The translations under genes and the position numbers were made by a program. From Sisyra terminalis (taxonomy: Eukaryota; Arthropoda; Insecta; Neuroptera; Sisyridae): 64,000 bases of DNA. Positions 24,487 to 33,083 of the stretch are shown piece after piece; the first letter of the stretch is position 1; each line of letters begins with the position of its first letter. The stretch lies in NCBI GenBank assembly GCA_958496175.1, contig OY292277.1, positions 42,357,050-42,421,049 on the forward strand, read 5' to 3'. The notes beneath the pieces are model-generated. The model was given only the letters and a program-made list of their open reading frames with translations. It was not told the DNA's origin and did not search any database.

Positions 24487-25416
24487 GGGGAGACCGGGTA
24501 CAAAAGTAACAGTTTGTACTTTTACCTTAATTTCTGGCTGGGTATTATTATTGCCATCAAATGAATATAACCACATATAAATTTAGTTTATGTTCTTCAC
24601 AATAGTAACTTGATTTATTAAATTATCGTGTGTTTTATATGAATAACACAGAGTTAAAAAAAATGTCACTTGTTACTTTCGACCACGTAGGCGGGTCGAA
24701 AGTAACACGTTGTGGGTCGAAAGTAACAAGACTGCTAAGGGTTGCTAATGAAAACATAGTACAAGTCAAATCAACAAATTACTGATTTAAAGACTTTATA
24801 TTAATGATATAAACCAAATTCAGCATTTTAAATACTCAAAAAATATATATTTTAAGGAAATGAATCAATAGAATGCCGTGACAAGGCATAAGAACTACTG
24901 CATGAAGAACTACTGACACGAAAATGTATCGAAAACCATTCTATTGAAGTAGATATCCATAAAAATATGATGTTAGTAATAAAATCATTACGAGGACAAA
25001 AGTAACATATTACTTTTGTACCCTAGGGGGCTATGTTACTTTTGTATCCATTCTCATTTTTAATAAAACATGTAACATAACCTTAAAACGGAACGTGCTA
25101 GAAAAAAATGAATTTAAAAAATGTACAATTTATCTAATCAAGAATGGATATGCAAACATTCGGATTGCTATGATCCTTTTACGACTATGTAATCAATAAA
25201 TAAGAAAACGTCGAAAAACTTACTTTTGACTGGTTAAAACACATTACTTCCTATTATATAACCTAACAACGCACTGCGCACGCGTTGGCTTAATGCGATT
25301 GAGGGAGGTACTCTAGGCTGTCACCTGATGGCAGCAAAATGATGTTTGCCCATTGGATAAACCTAGAAAGCATTTGTTACTTTCGACCCGCCGTTATTTT
25401 CGTACCCAGTCTCCCC
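24487..25416. mobile_element. TIR transposon with 'GGGGAGACCGGGTA' ends
   Basis: The left end 'GGGGAGACCGGGTACAAAAG' faces 'TACCCAGTCTCCCC' on the right, each bounded by TA. The interior repeats 'GTCGAAAGTAACA' and 'ACAAAAGTAACA' several times in both orientations, so the ends are extended by subterminal repeats. At 930 bp it has no readable transposase. The TA flanks would fit a Tc1/mariner-type enzyme, but the superfamily is not established. Confidence 0.65.
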
Positions 25417-25419
25417 TAT

Positions 25420-26650
25420 ACCTATTGCCCATTCGATATGGTCTCTACTTATATTAATTTTGCCTATAAAACGTGAACGATACATTAGATATATGTAAGA
25501 TTCGTTTCACATGTATAAACTTCCCAAACGATTTCAATTTCAAAAAGTATTCATCAACTAGCTTTTATCTGCTGAAATATATGAAAAAGTCCTAACCACA
25601 TTTCAGGTAGCAATCAAAGTGAAACCCAATAATACAGAGAGAAAAGTTGGAAAGTTGATGAAACGTACTATATTGATTAAATAATTCCGAAAGAAAAATT
25701 TCCCAACACTAAAGTTGCTCTTTTCTCAATTTTCGATTTTGGTTGAAAACAAACATACTTGATTTGCTATTCCCGTAGATCAGGCACATCAATGTGGATC
25801 AGAATCGTTATGGTCCAATTTATTCGTGAATGAAATTAAAAACCAAGTAGAAATTGCAACGTTATCAGATATTGACGTTCCTTAAAAAGGACATGCGCAA
25901 TTTTATGGGGTATTTACTAGGGATTTTGATTGAATTTTTGCGATTAAATTGGGCCATAATGGTACTGATCCACGGGAATACATGCCTTTGGTTTTTAAGT
26001 TTTTGGATAAGTTAAACTTCGACTAGTTTTTGTCTTTCTTTTTCTTTGTCTTTCCCTTTATTCATAACACCATATGACTCATACAAAAATCATTAAATTA
26101 AGAATTAAAATACTTCTTTGTATCGTATAAAATTTAAAACCATCCACCTAGCATTGTCATCATTTTCTGTTAATTTTAAAATTTTATCGTTTATAGTTTA
26201 CTTAGAGTTCACTTCTTAAAAAAAATTACTTCAAACTAATTTAATTGTAAATGTGAATTTCAAAAATTAGTTTGTATTTATTTTTAATAATGACTAATCA
26301 AAAGACCTTAACCTGCCAGTCTACATGGCCCAAAATGTCTTATAAAGTGAAAACCCTCATTAGGTTTTTGCAACTGGCCCAGTTATATAAATGCCAAAAG
26401 CAAAAAAAAATCAAAAATTTTGATTAGATATATGGGAAATTTTAAATCAACTTCACATTGCGTAGAGAGCTTGTAAAATGGGTAAATATTTTCAATGATG
26501 TAATTCGTAAGAAGTCGTTAAAATTTCCCATAATTTCAACTTGTTCTGCTTTAAATTTTTAAGTTTATTTTCCTTATTGAATTTCAGAAATTCAATGATT
26601 GGAATGTTTGGTTTTCTTCATTGTTTTATTTTGTTATGTTCTGTTTTGTT
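25420..26650. other. AT-rich DNA with an old palindrome
   Basis: An imperfect inverted repeat lies at about 25780-25990 ('GTGGATCAG' and 'CTGATCCAC' with further matching sequence). It contains 'TTGCAACGTTATCAGAT', resembling the 'GCAACGTTGCCAGATT' block of the MITE at 30187. It may be a distant relative. Nothing else is recognised. Confidence 0.35.
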
Positions 26651-26658
26651 CGATTACG

Positions 26659-26750
26659 TCAGTGGTTCCCAAATTTATACCTGCGGGCACCATGGTGGCC
26701 GCGAACTCGGTGCCTCTAGGTTACTATAATAAAATCATTAAAATTTTGTA
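26659..26750 (+). mobile_element. Possible hAT terminus
   Basis: The sequence 'CAGTGGTTCCCAAA' is the common hAT terminal motif, followed by 'CACCATGGTGGCCGCG'. No partner end was found, so this is a solo end or chance similarity. Confidence 0.3.
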
Positions 26751-26828
26751 ACTTGTACATATTGTGTTACCAACAAAAAATTTATCTTCACTAACAAGTA
26801 TTGCCCATTACTCAACTGACATCTTAAG

Positions 26829-27012
26829 CAGGCCATTAACGCTCCGACTTGCAGTCCAACTAGTCGGACTACTAGTTGGATCTTCTACTTGGATCGCCTA
26901 AATGATCCGCTAGACATCTAACTTCCAACGACACCATTCACGGTCCGACTTTAGATCCAACTTCGAAAGTCGGATCACTAGTTGGACTGCAAGTCGGAGC
27001 ATGAATAACCTG
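26829..27012. mobile_element. hAT-like MITE inserted in repeat copy 1
   Basis: The terminal repeats of about 35 bp begin 'CAGGCCATTAACGCTCCGAC' on the left and, read inwards, 'CAGGTTATTCATGCTCCGAC' on the right, both continuing into 'TTGCAGTCCAACTAGT'. Sister repeats read 'GACATCTTAGAAGTCC' across this point with no insertion. The flanks 'ATCTTAAG' and 'CTTTAGAA' look like a degraded 8-bp duplication of that site. It is non-coding, 184 bp. Confidence 0.7.
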
Positions 27013-27121
27013 CTTTAGAAATCCTCGAAATGTGTTCTTAGGTTCAATAATATTGGAGACTTTTGGATTCCACTCTTGAATGACTTAATTGATTGGAATG
27101 AAATATTGGCACTTACTAGTG

Positions 27122-27746
27122 CAGTCCCTAGACAAATTAATAGACGTACCATAGAATTTGTACAAACTATGAAGTAATAGATATTTTATTTTGTGTTTAA
27201 ACTTTTGATTGAATTTAACTTTCCTATAAAAATGGAATTCATTACACTTATCACTAATTAATGAGACAAAAAAAGTCATATTTACTGAATAATATTTTTT
27301 ACTATTATTTTAAATATCTTTTTAATAATGGCGAACTGAATTGTTTAATATTTAATTGAAAGCTCTTTTACTGCTATTAAAGCTTCAATCATTTGCAGCG
27401 TGCTGTATATGTAGGGCAATAATGTCCACTGCATCTGTGGATGGAGATTCTATTTATGAATTTTTTTTCTAAGGACTATTTTCCTGATGTGATCACTTAT
27501 TTAACCACTTTTCTTCCCATCAAATTCCACATATTTTCAATGGGGTTCAAATCAGGGTTTTTACCATAGGGTAAAGTAATTGGGGTACCTAATAATCAAG
27601 ACTATACCCTTAATTAAAAATTATATTTCCTAAAAATTTTTATTACTTTTAAAAATGTACAATGGAAAAACTATTAAATTTAATTTAGTAGAATACATAA
27701 AATTGGAAAAATTCTTAAGTGCATCTAATAATTTGACCAGGGACTG
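27122..27746 (-). mobile_element. Internally deleted Tc1-like element
   Basis: The ends are 'CAGTCCCTAGACAAATTAAT' and, inverted, 'CAGTCCCTGGTCAAATTATT'. The right end abuts TA, and the left abuts TG, probably a mutated TA. Sister repeats show the empty site 'GCTTGTACATTG'. At 625 bp it is less than half the usual Tc1 length. The end of the transposase gene survives inside it on the minus strand. Confidence 0.75.
27345..27600 (-). pseudogene. Tc1-family transposase C-terminal remnant
   Basis: Read on the minus strand, the segment near 27600-27500 gives 'LPYGKNPDLNPIENMWNLM'. This matches the Tc1 block SPDLNPIENLWN, whose Glu is the third catalytic residue (DD34E). After a frame break, 27405-27345 gives 'QMIEALIAVKELSIKY' then stop, resembling the family ending QAVIxAKGGxTKY. 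The N-terminal half is deleted and the frame is broken, so no activity is expected. Confidence 0.75.
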
Positions 27747-27821
27747 TACATTGTTTGCAATAAGAAGACAATTCAGGTTGTTTAAGGTCGATTTTTTAAT
27801 TTTTATTTAATATTTTTTAAT

Positions 27822-27875
27822 ATTCAAATTAGCTACATTTCGTTACGTATCGTAACCTCATCAGGTTTCTTGAAT
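27822..27875 (-). ncRNA. Hammerhead-ribozyme-like motif, left arm
   Basis: On the minus strand the order is 'CTGATGA' (complement of 27858-27864), a 6-bp stem GTTACG/CGTAAC with loop ATA, then 'GAAA' (complement of 27838-27841). This is the invariant hammerhead core: CUGAUGA, stem II, GAAA. Outer pairing between 27822-27828 and 27869-27875 could form stem I. Stem III is very short or mismatched, as in minimal hammerheads of Penelope-like elements. Activity is not established. Confidence 0.5.
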
Positions 27876-27945
27876 CACAAAAAATTTTTTTTTTTAATTT
27901 TTATTTATTTATTGAATTTAAATTGAAAATATTATATTTTTTGTG

Positions 27946-27999
27946 ATTCAAGAAGCCTGATGAAGTTACGATACGTAACGAAACGTAGTTAACTTGAAT
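27946..27999 (+). ncRNA. Hammerhead-ribozyme-like motif, right arm
   Basis: 'CTGATGA' (27957-27963) is followed by stem II GTTACG (27965-27970), loop ATA and CGTAAC (27974-27979), then 'GAAA' (27980-27983). 'ATTCAAG' (27946-27952) and 'CTTGAAT' (27993-27999) can pair as the outer part of stem I. 'AC GTA GT' after GAA could be a two-pair stem III. The core is complete, but pairing next to the presumed cleavage site is imperfect. Confidence 0.5.
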
Positions 28000-28184
28000 A
28001 TTAAAAAATATTAAATAAAAAAAAAACGATCTTAAACAACTTGAATTGTCTTCTTATTTAATAAAAGCTGAGATTTAAATTTTATCATCTATTGTTTGCA
28101 ATAATATGAATTATATAAAACCTTGGATATAAGGTATTTATCTGACATAATATTTTTTAAACGTTTAACGTAAACGTCTCCATA

Positions 28185-28438
28185 CACGGAAAAAAAATTA
28201 AATTACGATTGGAACATCGTAATCTAGAACCAAACTTTCAATATCTTATTTATACTTTCTTATTAACATTTGAATTTTTATGCTATAACATCTGTTTCAA
28301 GTAATAATCTTTATCAAATGAATTTTCCTATGAGGCGTTATAAATAGTTCAAAACGTTAGTTCAAGTCCTGCACTTCTATATTATATAGCCAAAAGAATG
28401 ATATTCTTATTGTAACTTTTGATATAACTTTTTCCGTG
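28185..28438. mobile_element. MITE with 'CACGGAAAAA' ends, TA target
   Basis: The ends 'CACGGAAAAAA' and 'TTTTTCCGTG' are each flanked by TA. Sister copies of the host repeat read 'CGTCCCTATACC' with a single TA at this point, giving an empty site. The element is 254 bp and has no coding content. A TA duplication with short inverted ends fits Tc1/mariner-type mobilisation. Confidence 0.7.
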
Positions 28439-28589
28439 TATCTTCATTTTTAATTGTTATGCCTTAATTATTCGTTGAAAATATTTGATTTCCCGATTCA
28501 ATAAAAACGTCATTAGGAAGACAAATTTCTTTAAATTTAGAGTGGGAAATTGAAAAATTAAAATGAAAAATTTAGTACTACATTTTCGT

Positions 28590-29420
28590 GGAACTAGCAA
28601 TCAAAAGTTGGAATTGAAATAAAGCAATTGTCAAAAAATCACCAACAACCAACACTTTCATTATGTGTTTTTACACGCGAACCGGGGTAAAGTTGGTGTA
28701 ACCGGCTAAATAAATGGCTTCGTATCTTAAAATAATATAAAAACAAAAAATAAATTAGTTTACATTCTGAAAGGATATCCTTTTATTGATTCTCGCCAAG
28801 TTTAATGGTTTCATTCACCCGCCAGCACCCAACCCCCATTCCCCCATATACATATCGCTCACCCTCAATGGACGCACATAATCGAATTTAATCGGTTATT
28901 GAGAGTTCTGCACCAGCTTCGGGCAACAGAACCGTACTAAACTTAATTAACACTAAACATTATAAACAGTGCTTAAATATGCGACTTACCACTTGTGGTT
29001 TTCCATTTTTTTCCCCCTTGACTCATAAACGCTTTTAGTACATCGCGCCACAAGTTCAGATTCCTCAAATGCAATGATTAGTCACGCTTGGTTCCTCTTG
29101 TCGCCAACATTGCAACAATAGAGGGAGCTCTTTTGGAAAACAACATGTGCAACAATCAGTGATTAATAGTGGGATTTCTAGTGCAATTATGTAATATATT
29201 ATCGGAAAAAATTACTCAAATGCAACAAGTTTTAAATGATTTTAAAGTTTTTTGACCTACAATTTATTTTAGTAAATGTAAGTGGTTTTTGAAGTGTTTT
29301 ATTGAGAAAAAAATTGTGCAACAATGGTTGATGAAAACTTAGTGATAGAATTGTGATTACTATGAAGTTATACCCAAGTTTAGTTAGTCGAAGAAACCAA
29401 ATACGATTAGGAACCTCCGG
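28590..29420. other. Non-coding DNA between repeat copies
   Basis: Part is unique sequence (28640-29150). The segment 29140-29400 shows weak similarity to the repeat ('GTGCAACAATGGTTGATGAA'). No gene is recognised. Confidence 0.35.
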
Positions 29421-29424
29421 TATT

Positions 29425-29859
29425 GTTCATTACTCAACTGGCATCTTAGAAGTCCTAAAAATGTGCTCTTAGACCCAAAAAGATTTGAAATCTATGGATT
29501 ACACTCTTGAATGATTCAATTGTTTGGAATGAAATATTGGCACGTGCTTGTACATTGTTTGCAACAATTTGAATTATTTAAAGGCTTGGATATTGGATAT
29601 GGATCGTTAAACGTCCCTATACCTTTATTTTCAATTGTTGTAATTTATTTCTTGAAAAAAGTTAGGATTCCCCGATACCATAAAACACTACTAAGTAAAC
29701 AAGTTTCTTCAAAGTTACAGTGGAAAATTGGAAAATTAAAATGAAAAATGTGTAACAATGATTAATGAAATCTTAGTGGTGGGATTGTGATTACTATGAA
29801 GTTATACTAAAGTTTAGTTAGTCGAAAAAAAACAAAAGAAATTGAGAACCTCTGGTATT
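29425..29859 (+). repeat. Repeat of about 435 bp, copy 2 (uninterrupted)
   Basis: It starts near 'TTGTTCATTACTCAACTGGC' and runs through 'GAAATATTGGCACGTGC' and 'AAAATGAAAAATGTG' into the next copy. The landmark 'ATCTTAGAAGTCC' recurs 435 bp later. The 77-codon frame at 29511-29744 lies inside it and is not preserved in other copies. It provides empty sites for insertions in copies 1 and 3. Confidence 0.8.
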
Positions 29860-30530
29860 GCTTATTACTCAATTGACATCTTAGAAGTCCTAAAAATGTG
29901 CTCTTAGACCCAAAAAGATTTGAAATTTTTGGATTACACTCTTGAATGATTCAATTGATTGGAATGAAATATTGGCACGTGCTTGTACATTGTTTGCAAC
30001 AATATGAATTATTTAAAGACTAGGATATTGGATATGAATTGTTAAACGTCCCCATACCATTTTTTTCAATTGTTGTAATTTATTTATTGAAAAAAGTTAG
30101 AATTTCCCGATACTTTAAAAACACTATTAAGTAAAAAAATTTCTTCAAATTTAGAGTGGGAAATTGAAAAATTAAAATGAAAAATGGGCTCAAGTCCATT
30201 TTAGCACACCCCCAATCGGGCAACGTTGCACTTTCGATTTTGTTTTTAATTTAATTCGCGATTAAATTGGTCCATAATGAAAATTTAGCCACAAAAGAGA
30301 GAATTATACCATATTAGAATTGAATTAACATGAATATCGCGAATTAAATTAAAAACAAAGCCGAAAATGCAACGTTGCCAGATTGTGGGTGTGCTAAAAT
30401 GGACTTGAGCCGAAAAATGTGCAACAATGATTAATGAAAACTTTGTTGTAGGATTGTGATTACTATGAAGTTATACTTATGAAGTTATGCCCAAGTTTAG
30501 TTAGTCAAAAAAATCAAAAAAGATTGGAAA
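29860..30530 (+). repeat. Repeat of about 435 bp, copy 3 (with MITE)
   Basis: It parallels copy 2 until 'AAAATGAAAAATG' at 30174-30186, where the 225-bp MITE interrupts it. It resumes at 30412 with a repeated 'GAAAAATG'. Removing the MITE and one octamer brings the copy back close to 435 bp. Confidence 0.8.
30187..30411. mobile_element. Palindromic MITE with clean 8-bp target duplication
   Basis: The ends are 'GGCTCAAGTCCATTTTAGCA' and its reverse complement finishing 'AAAATGGACTTGAGCC'. Perfect octamers GAAAAATG lie on both sides (30179-30186, 30412-30419). Copy 2 of the host repeat has one GAAAAATG at the same place. The 8-bp duplication points to a hAT, P or Merlin-type enzyme; the end sequence does not decide which. 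Confidence 0.85.
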
Positions 30531-30534
30531 CCTA

Positions 30535-30840
30535 TGGTATTGCTCATTACTCAACTGACATCTTAGAAGTACTAAAATTGTGATCTTAGACCCAATAATA
30601 TTGGAAACCTTTTGATTACATTCTTGAATGATTCAATTGATTGTAATGAAATATTAGCACGTACTAGTACACTGTTTGCAACAATGTGAATTATATGTGA
30701 ATTATATTTACTTATTTTCAATTGTTAAAATTTATTTACTTAACAAAATTAGGATTTCCTGATTTCAAGGAAATCAGTTTCTTCAAATTTAGAGTGGGAT
30801 ATTGAAAAATGGAAACAAAAAATGTGCAACAATGATTGAT
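30535..30840 (+). repeat. Repeat of about 435 bp, copy 4 (shortened)
   Basis: It shares 'TCATTACTCAACTGACATC', 'GATTCAATTGATTG' and 'TTAGAGTGGG' with the other copies but has lost about 100 bp in the middle and diverges more. It ends before the unique sequence leading to the CABIT exon. Confidence 0.7.
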
Positions 30841-31295
30841 GAAAACTTAGTGGTAGAATTATTATTATTAGGTAATTTTCTTATTTTCTTATAATACAAC
30901 ACCCCCACTTGAAAACCATGGACCGCCACTACCTCATAACCGCCATGTACCAGTTGAAGACGGGATTTTTTTGTGTCGAATTGGCGGCAAAAAGGCTGCA
31001 TTTTTATGGACCAGTATCTTCATTTGAAATCTCGTTTGTTCTTAATTATCATAAAACAGTGGCAAGATTTAAGCCATCACATTCGTGATAGCACGCGACT
31101 CCAATGATTTATTAATTTTAAGGCCATAAACATGCTCATGCCATAAAAACGAAATCTTGGTATGGTCTTACATTTTTTTGACATTTATAAAACTATAATT
31201 TAACTAATTTTATAATCTCTATAGTGTGGTATCATAAAACAATTTGACCTGAGAAATGTGTTACGTGTACTAATTTACTTTCGTTGTTGTTTCAG
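30841..31295 (+). other. Intron end upstream of the CABIT exon
   Basis: The stretch ends in a pyrimidine-rich tract and 'TTGTTGTTTCAG' (31284-31295), a good splice acceptor. Short fragments at about 30895-30950 resemble hAT-end debris ('GACCGCCACTACC'). No upstream coding exon of the gene could be identified in the window. Confidence 0.6.
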
Positions 31296-31296
31296 A
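31291..31296 (+). promoter_or_regulatory. Splice acceptor of the CABIT exon
   Basis: 'TTCAG|A' follows a T-rich tract. The exon starts at 31296 with two bases that would complete a codon begun in the previous exon, then GAG GCA CAG TTC CTG AAA before the ATG. Confidence 0.7.
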
Positions 31297-31315
31297 TGAG
31301 GCACAGTTCCTGAAA

Positions 31316-33073
31316 ATGGCAGCCACGGATGGTCAAATTGTATTAGCGGCTGCACGATGGTCCGAAGAAGGACATTATCTGCGCGATTTCATCTTAAAGC
31401 ATCCCCTGCCGGCTGTGGTCAAAGTCATCAAGGGCCAATATGGCGGATTGGGGGTGCCCACTTTACCCAATCCAGGATTGCAGTCGACAGCGCTTCTGAT
31501 TTCCGCTGGCGCGGCTCGGAAGCTTATAGCGCAGGCGGTGAAGTTGAAGGAAGGTCGACGGCTGGTTCCGGTTGGTTCTCGACTAGCGATTCCCGAATCG
31601 TATATGGGATACTTTGAGTTGTTGAGTGAGGAAGGTCGGGCGGTGCGATGTATTGAAAGTGTTTCGGAATTGGCACGTCGTAAACCGGAAGATGGATGTT
31701 TAGTTCGGGAACCGGTTCGAGCCGTTATGATTAAACCGGAATCGATCGAGTCGAACCTTCCCATTGCTGAAGGTGCGCGAACTATATCACCGGGTGAAAT
31801 TTTAGTGCCATGTGGTGAGTCGGGATTGTCGGGATCTCGAGGAAAGTTTCTGAAATGTATCGATTCGCATGGAGATGTTGTTCTTCTACCGATTGAACAA
31901 CGTGGAAAGTTCTCGGCGTTGGCTCGTGAAGATAATATAAGTGGTGTTCATACGGCGAAGAATTTGCTTAGTAAACGGCTTCCGTTGACTGTTCGACTAG
32001 TCCATGGAAGTCCCCCGCGCGGGATCAAAAGCACAAGTCATTTCCTACCCGAACTTCGATTACTAGCCGTGTGCGAAGAGGAGCACATCTTCGCCTTGCC
32101 ACTCCAAAAAGATTCTCATGGTCTCATAGCTCTACCTTTGGCTGCACCTCTTAAACTGCTTCGAACCCGAAACGAAGATCAACTGAAATCTCTCTTAGAA
32201 TTTACAAGACTTGTGGAACGTTCCAACAAAATGTTAATTGACGTCCAGGACAGAATACACATTTTAGAAGGACGACTAGCGGCTGTGCCACGTACTGGAT
32301 ATTTCCTACGCCGAAGCGCCTCGTCTGATTCAGCCGTTCCCAAACAGCTATCCAGACGTCGCGATGAAAACAAGGCTCCATCAGGAGGTCGCAATTCGCA
32401 CGACTACGACGAAATCGATCAAATCTACGATTATGTTCGTGGATTTGCACCCCTACCCAAAAGTGTGCTAGAACCTTCATCGACGCCATCATCCCCCAAA
32501 CTAGATAACCGACCCGAACCTCCTCCCATCGAAACAATCCCAACGAAAAAACAATCAGCGCCTGTAAAACGAACCCGTCGAACAGTCGAAACAAACATAA
32601 TCGAACACAAAGAGAAAGTCGTAGGCCTTCCAAAACTGTACATAAAAAATGGAAGTGCCCAAAAGTCACGGTTGTTTCGTCAGAAAAGTGCCTCACCGAT
32701 GAAAGAAGGCCCCCCAAGTCCCGTCTCCAAATCGGGATCACCTCTATTCAACATTCGATACAAATCCCTGTCGAATATTCAACAAGCAATGGAACTGGAC
32801 GCAATTCACGCGGGCATTATTAACGGCGGAACGTTGGACTCGAGTCACTCCGGAGGACGCACGTCGGGAGATTCGGCTGGCGCTAAGTTACCAGAAAAAC
32901 GATCTCGCAAATTATCACGACCACGAAGTTTAACAAACTTGGTATGGGGTCGACCCCCGGACCATCATCAACATCCACCAAAAAGCAAGCCTGAAGTCAC
33001 GCCGGTACATCGAAAATCTGCGAATAAATTAACGATCAGTGGACATAAGAGGGCAGGTCATTTGTATCTGTAA
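31316..33073 (+). CDS. CABIT-domain adaptor protein (Themis/GAREM-like), large exon
   Basis: This 585-residue frame is the only confident protein gene. Residues about 13-285 look like a CABIT domain, the module of the T-cell protein Themis and the adaptor GAREM. Visible marks are the N-terminal 'LPAVVKVIKGQYGGLG' strand and the core Cys181 in 'KCIDSHGDVVLLP'. Residues 286-322 look helical, possibly a coiled coil. The motif 'YDEIDQIYDYVRGFAPLP' (364-381) has tyrosines suited to SH2 binding. The tail (385-585) is basic, Ser/Pro-rich and probably disordered, ending in 'HLYL', which fits a class II PDZ ligand. The ATG has a good context (AAAATGG), but the frame stays open back to the acceptor at 31295, so an N-terminal extension from an upstream exon is possible. 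Higher GC than the surroundings supports selection. Among insect proteins I recall Serrano as the nearest type, but I am not sure, so no symbol is given. CABIT proteins act in tyrosine-kinase signalling in the cytoplasm; the role here is inferred. Confidence 0.85.
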   Translation: MAATDGQIVLAAARWSEEGHYLRDFILKHPLPAVVKVIKGQYGGLGVPTLPNPGLQSTALLISAGAARKLIAQAVKLKEGRRLVPVGSRLAIPESYMGYFELLSEEGRAVRCIESVSELARRKPEDGCLVREPVRAVMIKPESIESNLPIAEGARTISPGEILVPCGESGLSGSRGKFLKCIDSHGDVVLLPIEQRGKFSALAREDNISGVHTAKNLLSKRLPLTVRLVHGSPPRGIKSTSHFLPELRLLAVCEEEHIFALPLQKDSHGLIALPLAAPLKLLRTRNEDQLKSLLEFTRLVERSNKMLIDVQDRIHILEGRLAAVPRTGYFLRRSASSDSAVPKQLSRRRDENKAPSGGRNSHDYDEIDQIYDYVRGFAPLPKSVLEPSSTPSSPKLDNRPEPPPIETIPTKKQSAPVKRTRRTVETNIIEHKEKVVGLPKLYIKNGSAQKSRLFRQKSASPMKEGPPSPVSKSGSPLFNIRYKSLSNIQQAMELDAIHAGIINGGTLDSSHSGGRTSGDSAGAKLPEKRSRKLSRPRSLTNLVWGRPPDHHQHPPKSKPEVTPVHRKSANKLTISGHKRAGHLYL

Positions 33074-33083
33074 AAAGGTAAGT
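33074..33083 (+). promoter_or_regulatory. Splice donor four bases after the stop codon
   Basis: The TAA stop (33071-33073) is followed by AAAG|GTAAGT, a consensus donor with the intron starting at 33078. The stop is under 50 nt upstream of the junction, so nonsense-mediated decay would not be triggered. A weaker CAG|GTCATT donor lies at 33057 and would remove the stop. Confidence 0.7.

Larger units (their letters stand above)
27765..28085. mobile_element. Palindromic element with paired hammerhead-like motifs
   Basis: Arms of about 118 bp (27771-27888 and 27940-28056) are near-perfect reverse complements, for example 'AAGACAATTCA' and 'TGAATTGTCTT'. The insertion is bounded by 'ATTGTTTGCAATA' on both sides (about 27750 and 28090), which occurs once at the same point in the sister repeats. 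A target duplication of about 13 bp suggests target-primed insertion rather than a cut-and-paste transposase. Each arm carries a hammerhead-type core, listed separately. Penelope-like retroelements are a plausible source. Confidence 0.6.
26793..28590 (+). repeat. Repeat of about 435 bp, copy 1, broken by several insertions
   Basis: Pieces of the repeat appear in order: 'TTACTCAACTGACATCTTA' (26811), 'ATTGGAATGAAATATTGGCA' (27092), 'ATTGTTTGCAAT' (27751 and again about 28090), and 'TTAGAGTGGGAAATTGAAAA' (28537). Between them lie four inserted elements, listed separately. Intact sister copies follow at 29430, 29865 and 30545. Confidence 0.75.

Noticed and set aside
31375..32741. Open frames of up to 179 codons antisense to the CABIT exon
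   Set aside because: They mirror the codon bias of the real gene on the opposite strand and have no recognisable domain.
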